NCBI RefSeq assembly: GCF_014643515.1
Contig: NZ_BMJP01000003.1
Location: 62,001-126,000 of the forward strand
Direction: 5' to 3'
Source: Sphingomonas prati
Lineage (GTDB): Bacteria; Pseudomonadota; Alphaproteobacteria; Sphingomonadales; Sphingomonadaceae
DNA length: 64,000 nt
Positions within the stretch are counted from its first letter, which is position 1; each line of letters opens with the position of its first letter. The translations under genes were made by a program, and so were the position numbers. Shown piece by piece: positions 46,475 through 56,233 of this stretch. The notes under the pieces were generated by a model. The model saw nothing but the letters and a program-made list of their open reading frames with translations, was not told where the DNA came from and did not search any database.

Positions 46475-47842
46475 TCAGCGCCGCACGCCACCCTTCAGCT
46501 TCGCCTTCTTGATCAGGTCACCATATTGGTGCGCCAGCAAGTGGCTCTGGATCTGCGTCACCGTGTCGATCGTGACGTTGACGACGATCAGCAGGCTCGT
46601 CCCACCCAGGTAGAACGGAATGCCCGCCCGCGCGACGATATACTCGGGCACCAGACAGATGAAGGTCAGGTACGCCGCGCCCAGCACGGTGATACGCGTC
46701 AGGACATAGTCCAGATAGTCCGCGGTCGACTTGCCCGGACGGATGCCGGGCACGAACCCGCCATAGCGCTTCAGGTTGTCGGCGGTCTCTTCCGGATTGA
46801 ACACGACGGCGGTGTAGAAGAAGCAGAAGAAGATGATCCCGGCCGCGTAGAGCGACATGTACAGCGGCGTGCCGTGCGCGAGATACTGGTTCAGCCCGAT
46901 CAGGAAATCGCCCCAAGCGCTGTCGCCCTCAACGCGCTTGCCCGCGAACTGCGAGATCGTCAGCGGCATCAGCAGCAGCGACGACGCGAAAATCGGCGGG
47001 ATGACGTTGGCGGTGTTGATCTTGAGCGGCAGATGGCTGCGGTCCGCCTGCATCATGCCACGCGCGGTCTGGCGCTTGGGATACTGGATCAGGACGCGGC
47101 GCTGCGCGCGCTCCATGAAGCAGATGAACAGGATCAGGCCGATGACCAGCGCCAGCACGCCGATGATCAGGATCGGCGACAGCGAACCGGTCCGGCCGCC
47201 TTCGAGCACGTTGACGATCGTCTTGGGGATCGCCGCGACGATGCCGGCCATGATGATCAGCGACACGCCGTTGCCGATCCCGCGGCTGGTGATCTGCTCG
47301 CCCAGCCACATCAGGAACATCGTGCCGCCGATCAACGACAGCACGGTCGTGAAGCGGAACAGGTACGGATCGACCACCACGGCGGCGATGCCCTGCGTGC
47401 TGCCCCAGCTCTCGAGCCCGACGGCGATGAAATACGCCTGGATCGCGGTCAGCCCGACGGTGCCGTAGCGCGTATACTGGTTGAGCTTCTTGCGACCGCT
47501 CTCCCCTTCCTTCTTGATCGCGGCGAGCTGCGGCGACAGCGAGGTCGCGAGCTGCACCACGATCGAGGCGGTGATGTAGGGCATGACGCCGAGCGCGATG
47601 AGGCTCATCCGCTCAAGGCTGCCGCCCGAGAATGTGTTGAAGAAGTCGAGCACACCGCCGCGGGTCTGCGAAAACAGCACCTCCAGCGCGCGCGGATCGA
47701 TGCCCGGCAACGGCACGTGGCTGAGCAACCGGAACACGATGAGCGCGCCCAGTGTGAACCAGAGGCGCTTCTTGAGGTCGGTCGCCTTGGAGAATTGCGA
47801 CAGGCTAACGTTCGCTGCCAGCTGTTCCGCTGCGGATGCCAT
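46475..47842 (-). CDS. secY: Protein translocase subunit SecY
   Basis: 455 aa, ten membrane helices, the pore of the Sec translocon. Conserved features include DLKKRLWFTLGALIVFRLLSHVPLPGIDP, the helix-2 and helix-7 gate region and the C-terminal loop PYQYGDLIKKAKLK-type tail. It follows rplO after a 232-bp spacer, longer than usual. Confidence 0.98.
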   Translation of the reverse strand: MASAAEQLAANVSLSQFSKATDLKKRLWFTLGALIVFRLLSHVPLPGIDPRALEVLFSQTRGGVLDFFNTFSGGSLERMSLIALGVMPYITASIVVQLATSLSPQLAAIKKEGESGRKKLNQYTRYGTVGLTAIQAYFIAVGLESWGSTQGIAAVVVDPYLFRFTTVLSLIGGTMFLMWLGEQITSRGIGNGVSLIIMAGIVAAIPKTIVNVLEGGRTGSLSPILIIGVLALVIGLILFICFMERAQRRVLIQYPKRQTARGMMQADRSHLPLKINTANVIPPIFASSLLLMPLTISQFAGKRVEGDSAWGDFLIGLNQYLAHGTPLYMSLYAAGIIFFCFFYTAVVFNPEETADNLKRYGGFVPGIRPGKSTADYLDYVLTRITVLGAAYLTFICLVPEYIVARAGIPFYLGGTSLLIVVNVTIDTVTQIQSHLLAHQYGDLIKKAKLKGGVRR

Positions 47843-48011
47843 AGGGTATCAGATCCCGGTAAAAAATGGCGGCGGGAGACCCGCTCACCGCCGCCACATA
47901 TAGTCGTACCGACCGGTTTGTCTAAGCCGAAGGGGACGGGCTGCCGTGCGGCCTGCCCCATGCCCCCTCGCCGTTCGGTTCGGGCCGGTCGCGAACGACC
48001 TAGCCGAGGCC

Positions 48012-48067
48012 CGCCCAGCGGGTCCGAACATGCCGTTTCCGACGCGTTCGGACCGCCCGGCGGGCGG
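48012..48067 (-). promoter_or_regulatory. Bulged long hairpin after rplO
   Basis: CCGCCC...GTCCGAAC (48012-48029) can pair with GTTCGGAC...GGGCGG (48046-48067) around a 16-base loop with internal bulges. It begins 8 bases past the rplO stop in the rplO-secY gap. A degenerate REP-like stretch (CCGTTCGGTTCGGGCCGGTC) lies just beyond it at about 47971. No T run, so processing or stabilisation is more likely than termination. Confidence 0.45.
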
Positions 48068-48074
48068 AACAGGA

Positions 48075-48629
48075 TCAGCCCTTGGCGGCTGCCTTCTTCT
48101 CGGCCTTGTCGGCGGCGCGCACGGTCTGGACTGTGCGATGCTTGGCCTTGGCCTTCTCGGCTGCCGGCTGGACGTAGATCACCTCGACGCTGCCGCCGGC
48201 GGCTTCGATGGCTTCCTTGGCGCCCTTGGACACGCCGGCCACGCGGAAGCTGAGCTTCGACGAGAACTCGCCCTTGCCGAGCAGGCGCACGCCGTCCTTG
48301 CCGCCGCGCGCGATGCCCGCTGCCTGCAGTGCCTCGTGATCGATCACGCCGTCCGACGCCAGCGTGCCGGCCTCAACCAGCTTCTGGATCGTGCCCAGGT
48401 TGGCTTCGGCATAATCCTTGGCGAAGATGTTGTTGAAGCCGCGCTTCGGGATCCGCATGTGCAGCGCCATCTGGCCGCCTTCGAAGCCCTTGATCGAGAC
48501 GCCCGAACGGCTCTTCTGGCCCTTCTGACCGCGGCCGGCCGTCTTGCCCAGGCCCGAACCGATACCACGGCCGACCCGGACGCGGCTCTTGCGCGCGCCG
48601 TCATTGTCACGGATTTCATTGAGTTTCAT
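48075..48629 (-). CDS. rplO: Large ribosomal subunit protein L15 (uL15)
   Basis: 184 aa. The conserved start [34 protein letters not shown] is clear. ATG 48629 is used, not the upstream extension. A Lys/Ala-rich tail of about 30 residues extends past the core. Unlike the usual order, it is separated from rpmD by a phosphate cotransporter gene. Confidence 0.98.
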   Translation of the reverse strand: MKLNEIRDNDGARKSRVRVGRGIGSGLGKTAGRGQKGQKSRSGVSIKGFEGGQMALHMRIPKRGFNNIFAKDYAEANLGTIQKLVEAGTLASDGVIDHEALQAAGIARGGKDGVRLLGKGEFSSKLSFRVAGVSKGAKEAIEAAGGSVEVIYVQPAAEKAKAKHRTVQTVRAADKAEKKAAAKG

Positions 48630-48743
48630 GGGGTAGCACTCGCTTTCGCTATGTTCGCGCGGGATGGGAAGCGGTGGCGCATAGCGACACCGGACCCGTT
48701 TGTCACCCCCATGCAACATTGCAGCAGTTCAGCCGCACTGTTG

Positions 48744-49832
48744 TCAGGCCGACTGTTCGACCTCCGCGACGGCGTACCCGGCCCGCTCCGGCACGATCCG
48801 GTCGAGCAGGCGCGCGGCCGGCCCGACGAACGGCAGCACGGCGAGCGCCCCCAGGACATTGAACAGGACATGCGCGTTTGCAATCCGCTGTCCCGTGTCG
48901 GAGGCCGTCACCGATCCGAACCGCGCCAACGCGTCTATCAGCATCACTCCGACCGCCACCGACAGGATGTTGAACAGCAGGTGGAAGATCCCCGCCTTCA
49001 CCGCCGACCGCGAACGGCCGACCGTCGCGAGCAACGTATCTGCGCAGGTCCCGATCTCCGCACCGAGCATGATCGCCAGCCCAGCGGGAAGCGTTATCAG
49101 CCCGCCACCCGCCAGCGTGATGACGATCCCCATCATCGCCGACGAGGACTGGATCGCGACCGTGGCGAGCGCGCCTGCCAGAACACCGAGCCACGGGTTC
49201 TCCAGTTGCTTGAGTGCGTCGAGGATCGCAGGGCTCTCGCGGAGCGGTTCGGCTGCGGTACCGATGATGTTCAACCCGAAGAGGACGAGCCCCAGTCCGA
49301 GCAGGATATTGCTGTGTCGGGTCGCGGCGTCCGACTTGCCCATCATCCTCCAAAGCAACGCTGCCGCGATCAGCACGGGCGCGAACTTGTCGACATCCCA
49401 AGCGAATAACTGACTCGAAAAGGTCGTGCCGATATTGCTGCCCAGAATCACCGGCAAAGCCGACCCGAACGCGATCAGCCCGGCGTCGACGATCGTAATG
49501 ACGAGGATGATAACCACCGACGACGAATCGAGCGCCACGGTGGCGACCGTACCGACACCCAGCGCTGAAAAGCGGTTCGACACCGATCGTTGGAGCAGCC
49601 ACTGGAACCGCCCGCCGCTCGCATTCTTCAGCGCTGTCGCGAGGATGTCGACACCGTAGAGGAACAGCGCGAGGCCACCGAGACAGCCCATGGCGAATGT
49701 CAGCCAGTCGATTTCTGCCTTACCGCCCGCCGCAGGTGCAGCAATACCGGCCGTCGCGCAGAGGACAGCGACCGCGGCCGCGAACAGCACGGTTGAGGCG
49801 GTCCGCCACGTCGAAGTTCCGATGCGGTCCAT
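48744..49832 (-). CDS. Na/Pi-cotransporter family protein
   Basis: 362 aa integral membrane protein. The inverted-repeat QSSS motifs of this family are visible (TVALDSSSVVIILVITIV near 98 and VAIQSSSAMMGIVITL near 225). An N-terminal signal-like helix is followed by FAMGCLGGLALFLYGVDILATALK. It may take up phosphate with sodium or bind small anions. ATG 49832 (MDRIGTSTW) was preferred over a start that would include the terminator. It is placed inside the spc operon, behind a terminator and ahead of rplO. Confidence 0.9.
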   Translation of the reverse strand: MDRIGTSTWRTASTVLFAAAVAVLCATAGIAAPAAGGKAEIDWLTFAMGCLGGLALFLYGVDILATALKNASGGRFQWLLQRSVSNRFSALGVGTVATVALDSSSVVIILVITIVDAGLIAFGSALPVILGSNIGTTFSSQLFAWDVDKFAPVLIAAALLWRMMGKSDAATRHSNILLGLGLVLFGLNIIGTAAEPLRESPAILDALKQLENPWLGVLAGALATVAIQSSSAMMGIVITLAGGGLITLPAGLAIMLGAEIGTCADTLLATVGRSRSAVKAGIFHLLFNILSVAVGVMLIDALARFGSVTASDTGQRIANAHVLFNVLGALAVLPFVGPAARLLDRIVPERAGYAVAEVEQSA

Positions 49833-49907
49833 GTGGTTACACTGACGCCGCCGCATGACGAGACGAAGACTCAGGTGACCAGAGGGTCGGCTCCCCTCGG
49901 ACCATAG

Positions 49908-49947
49908 AAAAAGGCCGCCCCACCCTTTCGGATGGAGCGGCCTTTTT
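49908..49947. terminator. Bidirectional-looking rho-independent terminator after rpmD
   Basis: AAAAAGGCCGC (49908-49918) pairs with GCGGCCTTTTT (49937-49947), with an extended GC stem and an inner loop. A T run follows on both strands. It lies 25 bases past the rpmD stop and before the Na/Pi gene, so the ribosomal transcript should end here. Confidence 0.88.
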
Positions 49948-49971
49948 GGTTCTCGCAAGCGATCGTAGGGT

Positions 49972-50148
49972 TCAACCCTCGACCTTCACCATGTGAGCGA
50001 CCTTGCGGATCATGCCGCGGACCGAAGGGGTGTCCTCCAGTTCGCTGGTCTTGTGCATCTTGTTCAGGCCGAGCCCGACCAGCGTGGCACGCTGGCTGGG
50101 TTCGCGGCGGATCGGGGATCCGGTCTGGGTGACCTTGATGGTTGCCAT
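49972..50148 (-). CDS. rpmD: Large ribosomal subunit protein L30 (uL30)
   Basis: 58 aa. It begins [20 protein letters not shown], followed by [20 protein letters not shown], the normal L30 signature. It is too short to appear in a typical 60-residue ORF cutoff but is intact. It follows rpsE by 5 bp and is followed by a terminator. Confidence 0.97.
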   Translation of the reverse strand: MATIKVTQTGSPIRREPSQRATLVGLGLNKMHKTSELEDTPSVRGMIRKVAHMVKVEG

Positions 50149-50153
50149 GTCGC

Positions 50154-50942
50154 TTACTCCGCGATCGCAGCCGCGTCGGCTTCGGCAACCTCGGCGGAAG
50201 CACCGCCACGACCCAGCAGGTCGGCGATCTTCTTGCCGCGGCGCTGTGCCACCGACTTCGGACTGGTCTGTTCCGTCAACGCTTCGAACGTTGCGCGGAT
50301 CATGTTGTAGGGATTGCTCGTGCCGGTCGACTTGGTGACCACGTCGGCGACGCCCAGGCTTTCGAAGATGGCGCGCATCGGGCCACCCGCGATGATGCCG
50401 GTGCCGGGAGGTGCCGAGCGGAGGTACACGAGGCCCGCACCGAAATGACCGCGGCCATCATGGTGAAGCGTGCGACCGTCGCGAAGCGGAACGCGGACCA
50501 TTGCCTTCTTGGCAGCGGCGGTGGCCTTCGTAATCGCTTCCGGCACTTCGCGAGCCTTGCCGTGACCGAAGCCGACCCGACCCTTGCCGTCGCCGACCAC
50601 GACCAGCGCCGCGAAGCCGAAGCGCTTACCGCCCTTGACCGTCTTCGACACGCGGTTGATGTGGACGAGCTTTTCGATCAGCTCTTCGCCGCCATCGTCG
50701 CTTCCGCCACGCTGGCCGTCACGCCGACCGCGATTGTTGCCGTCACGACCGCCACGCTGGCCGCCGGGACCGCTGCGGTTGCCGCCGGGGCCACCGCGAC
50801 CCGCACCACCACCGGGACCGCCACGACCACCGCCGGGACCGCCACGACCGGGGCCGCCCGGACCACGATTGTCGCCGCGGGGCTGCTCGGTCGGTGCCGG
50901 CGTGCCCTCTGGGGCCGCCTGGTTCTGGATTTCGTCAGCCAT
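50154..50942 (-). CDS. rpsE: Small ribosomal subunit protein S5 (uS5) with RGG-rich N-terminus
   Basis: 262 aa, about 90 longer than typical S5. The normal core starts at [19 protein letters not shown] (near residue 86) and contains [33 protein letters not shown]. The first 80 residues are Gly/Arg-rich ([18 protein letters not shown] and similar), like an RGG domain, and are likely disordered and RNA-binding. The C-terminus is a short Ala/Glu tail. S5 takes part in decoding accuracy and helicase activity at the mRNA channel. Confidence 0.96.
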   Translation of the reverse strand: MADEIQNQAAPEGTPAPTEQPRGDNRGPGGPGRGGPGGGRGGPGGGAGRGGPGGNRSGPGGQRGGRDGNNRGRRDGQRGGSDDGGEELIEKLVHINRVSKTVKGGKRFGFAALVVVGDGKGRVGFGHGKAREVPEAITKATAAAKKAMVRVPLRDGRTLHHDGRGHFGAGLVYLRSAPPGTGIIAGGPMRAIFESLGVADVVTKSTGTSNPYNMIRATFEALTEQTSPKSVAQRRGKKIADLLGRGGASAEVAEADAAAIAE

Positions 50943-51296
50943 TTAGAACTCCAATCCGCCTTCGCGGGCCGCATCGGCGAGCGCCTTGACGCGCCCGTGG
51001 AACAGGAAGCCACCGCGATCAAACACGACGCGGGTGACACCCGCTGCCGAAGCCCGCTCGGCCACGCGCTTGCCGACATTCGCGGCTGCTTCCGCAGTCG
51101 CGCCGGTCGTGCCGCGCACGTCCTTGTCGAGCGAGGAGGCGGACGCCACGGTCCGGCCCTGCGCATCGTCGATCACCTGGGCGTAGATGTGACGCCCCGA
51201 ACGGTGGATCGACAGACGGGGACGGGCCCCGCCCTTGGCACGCAGTGCCGTGCGAACACGCTGGCGCCGCTTTGCAAAGAGAGACAGCTTGGCCAT
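50943..51296 (-). CDS. rplR: Large ribosomal subunit protein L18 (uL18)
   Basis: 117 aa. [33 protein letters not shown] and the C-terminal [30 protein letters not shown] are standard. It binds 5S rRNA. It abuts rpsE directly, and its start overlaps the rplF stop by one base (TAATG). Confidence 0.98.
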   Translation of the reverse strand: MAKLSLFAKRRQRVRTALRAKGGARPRLSIHRSGRHIYAQVIDDAQGRTVASASSLDKDVRGTTGATAEAAANVGKRVAERASAAGVTRVVFDRGGFLFHGRVKALADAAREGGLEF

Positions 51297-51829
51297 TACT
51301 TCTTCTTCCCTTCCTTGCGGAAGATGAACTCGCCGGCGTACTTGATGCCCTTGCCCTTGTAGGGCTCGGGCTTGCGCCAGCGGCGGATCTCGGCCGCGAC
51401 CTGTCCGACCTTCTGCTTGTCGTTACCGGTGATGTTGATCGTCGTCTGGTCCGGCGTCGCGATCGTGATCCCCTCGGGGATGTCGTAGTTCACGTCGTGG
51501 CTGTAGCCGAGCTGCAGCTTCAGGGTCTTGCCCTGAAGATTGGCGCGGTAGCCGACACCGGTGATCAGCAGCTTCTTGGTGAAGCCGTCGGTCACGCCCG
51601 TGACGAGGTTCTGGACCATCGTGCGCTGCATGCCCCAGAAGGACCGCGCCCGCTTCGTCTCGTTCGCCGGCATGACCTGCACGCCGCCGTCCTCGACCGA
51701 ATAGGTCACTTCATCCTGCAACGGCATGGTGAGCGTGCCCTTGGGACCCTTCACCGAAAGCAGCTTGCCCTCGATCTTGGCTTCGACGCCCGCAGGCATC
51801 GGAACCGGCTTTTTACCGATGCGGCTCAT
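51296..51829 (-). CDS. rplF: Large ribosomal subunit protein L6 (uL6)
   Basis: 177 aa. The start [19 protein letters not shown] and the C-terminal [26 protein letters not shown] are conserved. It lies near the GTPase-associated region. It overlaps rpsH by one base (TGATG). Confidence 0.98.
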   Translation of the reverse strand: MSRIGKKPVPMPAGVEAKIEGKLLSVKGPKGTLTMPLQDEVTYSVEDGGVQVMPANETKRARSFWGMQRTMVQNLVTGVTDGFTKKLLITGVGYRANLQGKTLKLQLGYSHDVNYDIPEGITIATPDQTTINITGNDKQKVGQVAAEIRRWRKPEPYKGKGIKYAGEFIFRKEGKKK

Positions 51830-52224
51830 CAGAAGACCTCCGCGAGGACTTCGCCGCCGACATTCTGGTCGCGCGCTTCCGCGTCGGACAGAACACCCTT
51901 TGGCGTCGAAACGATGGTGATGCCGAGGCCGTTGCGGATCCGGGGAAGCTCCTGGCTCCCCGAATAGACGCGGCGGCCGGGCTTGGAGACGCGGGCGACA
52001 TGCTGGATCGCCGGCTGGCCCTCGAAATACTTCAGCTCGATACGCAGGCCGTCATGGCCGGCGACCGGTTCGCTGGAATAGCCGCGGATATAGCCTTCGC
52101 GCTGAAGGACATCGAGCACACGGGCACGCAGCTTGGATGCGGGGGAAACCACGCTATCCTTGCGCGCGCGCTGGCCGTTGCGGATGCGGGTGAGCAGGTC
52201 GCCCACGGGATCGGTCAAAGACAT
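51829..52224 (-). CDS. rpsH: Small ribosomal subunit protein S8 (uS8)
   Basis: 131 aa. The start [20 protein letters not shown] and the C-terminal [22 protein letters not shown] are standard. S8 binds helix 21 of 16S rRNA and in enterobacteria represses the spc operon by binding its mRNA. It follows rpsN by 9 bp. Confidence 0.98.
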   Translation of the reverse strand: MSLTDPVGDLLTRIRNGQRARKDSVVSPASKLRARVLDVLQREGYIRGYSSEPVAGHDGLRIELKYFEGQPAIQHVARVSKPGRRVYSGSQELPRIRNGLGITIVSTPKGVLSDAEARDQNVGGEVLAEVF

Positions 52225-52233
52225 AGGGGGTCC

Positions 52234-52539
52234 TTACCAGCTCGACTTCGTAACACCCGGAATCATGCCCTTGTTGGCAAGATCACGCAGAGTGATGCGA
52301 GAGAGACGGAACTTGCGATAATAGGCACGCGGGCGGCCGGTCATCTCGCAGCGATTGCGCACCCGCGTGGGGTTCGCATTGCGCGGGATTTCGGCCATCC
52401 GCAGCCGTGCGATGAGCCGCTCGGACTCATCATTGCCTTCGTCGTTTGCGATCGCCTTCAGTGCGGCATACTTGCCGGCATACTGCTTCACGAGCTTCTT
52501 GCGACGCTCGTTCTTGTTGATCGAACTCAGTTTCGCCAT
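52234..52539 (-). CDS. rpsN: Small ribosomal subunit protein S14 (uS14), zinc-free form
   Basis: 101 aa. The conserved C-terminal [28 protein letters not shown] has only one cysteine, so it is the zinc-independent long form. It stands between rplE and rpsH. Confidence 0.98.
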   Translation of the reverse strand: MAKLSSINKNERRKKLVKQYAGKYAALKAIANDEGNDESERLIARLRMAEIPRNANPTRVRNRCEMTGRPRAYYRKFRLSRITLRDLANKGMIPGVTKSSW

Positions 52540-52573
52540 GACTTAAGTTCTCTTTCCTACGGTCGGCACGCTC

Positions 52574-53173
52574 TTAAGCGGCCTTCTTCTCTTCAGCCGG
52601 CGCGACCGGCTGCGGGAACGGGAAACCGAACAGACGGAGCAACTCGCGCGCCTCGTCATCGGTGTTGGCGGTGGTCGCAATAATCACGTCCATGCCGCGG
52701 ACCTGGTCGACCTCGTCGTAGCTGATCTCCGGGAAGATCAGCTGTTCCTTCAGGCCGGTGGCATAGTTGCCGCGGCCGTCGAACGACTTGTCGGACAGGC
52801 CACGGAAATCGCGGACGCGCGGGAGCGCGATCGTGACGAACCGGTCGAGGAACTCGTACATCCGCTCGCGGCGCAGGGTGACCTTGCAACCGATCGGCAT
52901 ATGCTCGCGCAGCTTGAACTGGGCGATCGACTTCTTGGCCTTGGTCACGACGGCCTTCTGGCCGGCGATCTTGGTCATTTCGACCGCGGCCTTCTCGACC
53001 TTCTTCTTGTCCTGCGTGGCTTCGCCGACGCCCATGTTGAGCACGATCTTGCTCAGCCGGGGCACCTGCATCGGGTTGGTGTAACCGAACTTCTCGGTCA
53101 TCGCCTTGACGATGCGGGCTTCGTAATCCGCCTTGAGGCGCGGCGTATAACGCTCGCTATTGGCTTCAGCCAC
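52574..53173 (-). CDS. rplE: Large ribosomal subunit protein L5 (uL5)
   Basis: 199 aa. [28 protein letters not shown] and the C-terminal [28 protein letters not shown] are family features. It binds 5S rRNA and tRNA at the P site. It overlaps rplX by 8 bases. A short Ala/Lys tail extends past the core. Confidence 0.98.
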   Translation of the reverse strand: MAEANSERYTPRLKADYEARIVKAMTEKFGYTNPMQVPRLSKIVLNMGVGEATQDKKKVEKAAVEMTKIAGQKAVVTKAKKSIAQFKLREHMPIGCKVTLRRERMYEFLDRFVTIALPRVRDFRGLSDKSFDGRGNYATGLKEQLIFPEISYDEVDQVRGMDVIIATTANTDDEARELLRLFGFPFPQPVAPAEEKKAA

Positions 53174-53486
53174 CGATCTTCTCCCCGGACTTCACGGCCA
53201 CGCGGACCTTCTTGCCGTCGTGCATCTCGAACCGGACGCGCGTGGGCTTGCCCGTCTTGGGATCCTCCAGCGCGACCTTCGACACGTGCAGCGGCGCTTC
53301 GAACCGATCGAGACCGCCCTCGGGCTGCCCCTGCGTCGGCTTGCGATGACGCGTGGCGATGTTGACGCCGGCGACGATCACTTTCGAATCCTTGGGCATC
53401 GCCTTGGTGATCTCACCATGCTTGCCCTTGTCCTTGCCGGACAGGATGACGACCTTGTCGCCCTTCTTGACCTTCATTCCGCTCAT
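53166..53486 (-). CDS. rplX: Large ribosomal subunit protein L24 (uL24)
   Basis: 106 aa. The KOW motif [20 protein letters not shown] (near residue 7-26) and [12 protein letters not shown] are typical. The start is taken at ATG 53486, which overlaps the rplN stop by one base; ATG 53477 (MKVKKGDK) is the alternative. It initiates 50S assembly. Confidence 0.97.
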   Translation of the reverse strand: MSGMKVKKGDKVVILSGKDKGKHGEITKAMPKDSKVIVAGVNIATRHRKPTQGQPEGGLDRFEAPLHVSKVALEDPKTGKPTRVRFEMHDGKKVRVAVKSGEKIGG

Positions 53487-53854
53487 CACAGCACCTCGGG
53501 GGCGAGCGAGATGATCTTCATGTGGTTCTTCGCGCGCAACTCGCGGACCACCGGGCCGAAGATACGAGTGCCGATCGGCTCCTCGTTCTTGTTGACCAGG
53601 ACCGCAGCGTTGCCGTCGAAGCGGATCGTGGAACCGTCGGGACGATGAATGTCCTTTGCGGTCCGCACGATCACCGCACGGTGAACGTCGCCCTTCTTAA
53701 CCTTGCCGCGGGGAGCGGCTTCCTTAATCGATACGACGATGATGTCGCCGACCGTCGCGAAACGACGCTTCGAGCCACCCAGCACCTTGATGCACTGGAC
53801 GCGCTTGGCACCGCTGTTATCCGCAACGTCGAGATTGGACTGCATCTGGATCAT
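53486..53854 (-). CDS. rplN: Large ribosomal subunit protein L14 (uL14)
   Basis: 122 aa. The start [27 protein letters not shown] is nearly invariant. It forms part of the subunit bridge B8. It follows rpsQ. Confidence 0.99.
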   Translation of the reverse strand: MIQMQSNLDVADNSGAKRVQCIKVLGGSKRRFATVGDIIVVSIKEAAPRGKVKKGDVHRAVIVRTAKDIHRPDGSTIRFDGNAAVLVNKNEEPIGTRIFGPVVRELRAKNHMKIISLAPEVL

Positions 53855-53868
53855 GTGTCAGTCCTCCT

Positions 53869-54132
53869 TCAGGCGGCTGCGACGGGCGTGGCATGGACAT
53901 CGACACGGTCGAGCACCTTCCACGTCTTCAGTTTGGAAATCGGTGCGCACTCTTCGATCCGGACCGTCTCGCCTTCGCGGAACGTATTCGTCTCGTCATG
54001 CGCATGGTACTTCTTCGAACGACGCATGATCTTGCCGTACACAGGGTGCTTCACCTTGCGTTCGACCGAGACCACGATCGTCTTGTCGGTCTTGTCGGAG
54101 ACCACCGTTCCGGTCAGCACGCGCTTCGGCAT
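53869..54132 (-). CDS. rpsQ: Small ribosomal subunit protein S17 (uS17)
   Basis: 87 aa. [34 protein letters not shown] and the C-terminal [15 protein letters not shown] are standard. A short Ala-rich tail follows the core. It binds the 5' domain of 16S rRNA. Confidence 0.98.
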   Translation of the reverse strand: MPKRVLTGTVVSDKTDKTIVVSVERKVKHPVYGKIMRRSKKYHAHDETNTFREGETVRIEECAPISKLKTWKVLDRVDVHATPVAAA

Positions 54133-54144
54133 GGCTGGCGCTCC

Positions 54145-54348
54145 TTACTTGGCAGCCGAGCGGTTACGCTCGGTCTGGAGGGTCTTGATCTGCGCGATCG
54201 TCCGGCGGACCACACGAACCCGACTGGGCTTTTCCAGCTGGTTGGTGGCAGCCTGGAAGCGCAGGTTGAACTGTTCCCGCTTCAGCTCGGTGAGCTGCGT
54301 CGACAGCTGGTCGTCCGTAGCGGACTTCATGTCTTCAATCTTCGCCAT
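54145..54348 (-). CDS. rpmC: Large ribosomal subunit protein L29 (uL29)
   Basis: 67 aa. The start MAKIEDMKSATDDQLSTQL and LKREQFNLRFQAATNQLEKPSRVRVVRRTIAQ are standard L29. ATG 54348 lies 1 base past the rplP stop; the longer frame is an extension into rplP and is rejected. It sits by the exit tunnel and contacts SRP and trigger factor. Confidence 0.97.
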   Translation of the reverse strand: MAKIEDMKSATDDQLSTQLTELKREQFNLRFQAATNQLEKPSRVRVVRRTIAQIKTLQTERNRSAAK

Positions 54349-54349
54349 G

Positions 54350-54781
54350 TCACTCGGCCTCGTGGACGGACTCGCCCAGACGGGCAACGACCTTGGTCTT
54401 GATGGGCAGCTTCTCCATCGCACGCTCGAAAGCGACGCGGGCGATCGGACCGGGGACACCGTCGAGCTCGAACAGGATGCGACCCGGCTTCACGCGGGCG
54501 GCCCAGAATTCGGGCGAACCCTTGCCCGAGCCCATGCGGACTTCGGCAGGCTTCGACGAGACCGGCACGTCGGGGAAGATGCGGATCCACAAACGCCCCT
54601 GGCGCTTGATGTGACGCGTGATCGCGCGGCGTGCCGCTTCGATCTGGCGTGCGGTGATCCGATCGGGCTCCATGGCCTTGAGGCCGAAGGCACCGAAGTT
54701 GAGCGACGTTCCACCCTTGGCGTCGCCATGGATCCGGCCCTTGAAGGCCTTGCGGAATTTCGTGCGCTTTGGTTGCAGCAT
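54350..54781 (-). CDS. rplP: Large ribosomal subunit protein L16 (uL16)
   Basis: 143 aa. It starts [19 protein letters not shown], and has [29 protein letters not shown]. It supports A-site tRNA binding near the 5S rRNA. It follows rpsC after a 102-bp spacer with a hairpin. Confidence 0.98.
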   Translation of the reverse strand: MLQPKRTKFRKAFKGRIHGDAKGGTSLNFGAFGLKAMEPDRITARQIEAARRAITRHIKRQGRLWIRIFPDVPVSSKPAEVRMGSGKGSPEFWAARVKPGRILFELDGVPGPIARVAFERAMEKLPIKTKVVARLGESVHEAE

Positions 54782-54832
54782 GTCTTGTACCTTCTGACAC
54801 CGTAACGACGGTCGATCAGGCCAACTGGATAA

Positions 54833-54876
54833 GGGGAGGCGCGGCCCTACGCGATTATCGCGCGGTGCGCCACCCC
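54833..54876 (-). promoter_or_regulatory. Two-tier hairpin in the rpsC-rplP spacer
   Basis: The outer arms GGGGAGGCGC (54833-54842) and GCGCCACCCC (54867-54876) pair with one mismatch, around an inner CGCGATTATCGCG palindrome at 54850-54862. It lies 8 bases past the rpsC stop. There is no T run on the minus strand, so it is not a clear terminator. Function unknown; processing or stabilisation possible. Confidence 0.45.
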
Positions 54877-54883
54877 CTCATGT

Positions 54884-55579
54884 TCAGCGTGCCGGACGAA
54901 CCCCCGAGGTCTGTGCTTCCATCATGAGGCGGTCCTGCGCGAGCGGATCATGACCAAGGATCTCACCCTTGAAGATCCAGACCTTCACGCCGCACACGCC
55001 ATAGGCGGTGTGGGCTTCGGCCTCGGCATAATCGACGTTCGCGCGCAGCGTGTGCAGCGGCACCCGGCCCTCGCGGTACCATTCGGTCCGCGCGATTTCC
55101 GCGCCGCCCAGACGGCCGGCGCAGGTGATCCGGATCCCCTCGGCGCCGAGACGCAGAGCGGACTGCACCGCACGCTTCATGGCACGACGGAACGCGATGC
55201 GGCGCTCGAGCTGATCGGCGACGCCCTGGGCCACGAGCTTCGAGTCGATCTCGGGCTTGCGGATCTCGACGATGTTCAGCGACACGTCGCTGGTGGTCAT
55301 CTTGCCGAGCGTCCGGCGCAGCTTTTCGATGTCCGCACCCTTCTTGCCGATGATCACGCCGGGGCGTGCGGCATAGATGGAGATGCGCGCGAGCTTGGCG
55401 GGACGCTCGATCACGACCTTGGAGATCGCGGCCTGCGGCAGCGAGGTCATGATGTGCTTGCGGATCTTCAGATCCTCGAGCAGCAGACGACCATAGTCGG
55501 CGCCTTCGGCGTACCAGCGGCTGTCCCAGGTACGGTTGATCTGCAACCGCATCCCGATCGGGTTGGATTTCTGACCCAT
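54884..55579 (-). CDS. rpsC: Small ribosomal subunit protein S3 (uS3)
   Basis: 231 aa. It starts [24 protein letters not shown], with the KH-domain motif [18 protein letters not shown]. The start overlaps the rplV stop by one base (TAATG), so the longer frame is rejected. It lines the mRNA entry tunnel. Confidence 0.98.
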   Translation of the reverse strand: MGQKSNPIGMRLQINRTWDSRWYAEGADYGRLLLEDLKIRKHIMTSLPQAAISKVVIERPAKLARISIYAARPGVIIGKKGADIEKLRRTLGKMTTSDVSLNIVEIRKPEIDSKLVAQGVADQLERRIAFRRAMKRAVQSALRLGAEGIRITCAGRLGGAEIARTEWYREGRVPLHTLRANVDYAEAEAHTAYGVCGVKVWIFKGEILGHDPLAQDRLMMEAQTSGVRPAR

Positions 55580-55956
55580 TATTCGGCCTCCTGCTCGCGC
55601 ACGACGATCCGGACGCGCGAGAATGGCTTGATGATCTGGGTCGAACGACCGCGGGCGCGCGTGGCGAACCGCTTCATGACCAGGCCCTTGCCGACCGATG
55701 CTTCCTTCACGACGAGGGCGTCCACGTCGAGATTGTGATTGTTTTCCGCGTTGGCGATCGCGGACGCGAGGCACTTGCGCACATCGACGGCCATCGCCTT
55801 GGTGGAGAACTGGAGGATGTTGAGCGCGTCGCTGGCCTTGCGGTTGCGGATGAGCGCCGCCACTAGGTTCAGCTTCTGCGGCGAACCGCGAACGGAGGTG
55901 GCGACCGCGAGGGCCTCCTTCTCGCCGACGCGGCGCGGGCTAACGGACTTCGACAT
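55579..55956 (-). CDS. rplV: Large ribosomal subunit protein L22 (uL22)
   Basis: 125 aa. [46 protein letters not shown] and the C-terminal [21 protein letters not shown] are standard. Its hairpin loop lines the exit tunnel. It overlaps rpsS by one base. Confidence 0.98.
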   Translation of the reverse strand: MSKSVSPRRVGEKEALAVATSVRGSPQKLNLVAALIRNRKASDALNILQFSTKAMAVDVRKCLASAIANAENNHNLDVDALVVKEASVGKGLVMKRFATRARGRSTQIIKPFSRVRIVVREQEAE

Positions 55957-56231
55957 CAGCGCTTGCCCTTCTTGTCCGCGGCATGGCCGGGGAAGTAGCG
56001 CGTGGGCGCAAACTCACCGAGCTTCATGCCGACCATGTCCTCGTTCACCGAAACCGGCACGAACTTGCGACCGTTGTAGACGCTGAAAGTCAGGCCCACG
56101 AACTGCGGCAGGATGGTCGAACGACGCGACCACGTCTTGATGGCACCACGGGTGCCGCCGTCTGACGCCGCCTCGGCCTTCCGCAGAAGGTGGAGATCGA
56201 CGAACGGACCTTTCCATACGGAGCGGGCCAT
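55956..56231 (-). CDS. rpsS: Small ribosomal subunit protein S19 (uS19)
   Basis: 91 aa. [25 protein letters not shown] and [28 protein letters not shown] are standard. It sits in the 30S head. ATG 56231 begins 2 bases after the rplB stop, so the longer upstream frame is an extension into rplB and is rejected. Confidence 0.98.
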   Translation of the reverse strand: MARSVWKGPFVDLHLLRKAEAASDGGTRGAIKTWSRRSTILPQFVGLTFSVYNGRKFVPVSVNEDMVGMKLGEFAPTRYFPGHAADKKGKR

Positions 56232-56233
56232 GA

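Noticed and set aside
46466-48253. 595-residue plus-strand ORF over secY and rplO
   Set aside because: Antisense shadow with composition bias; both genes on the minus strand are certain.
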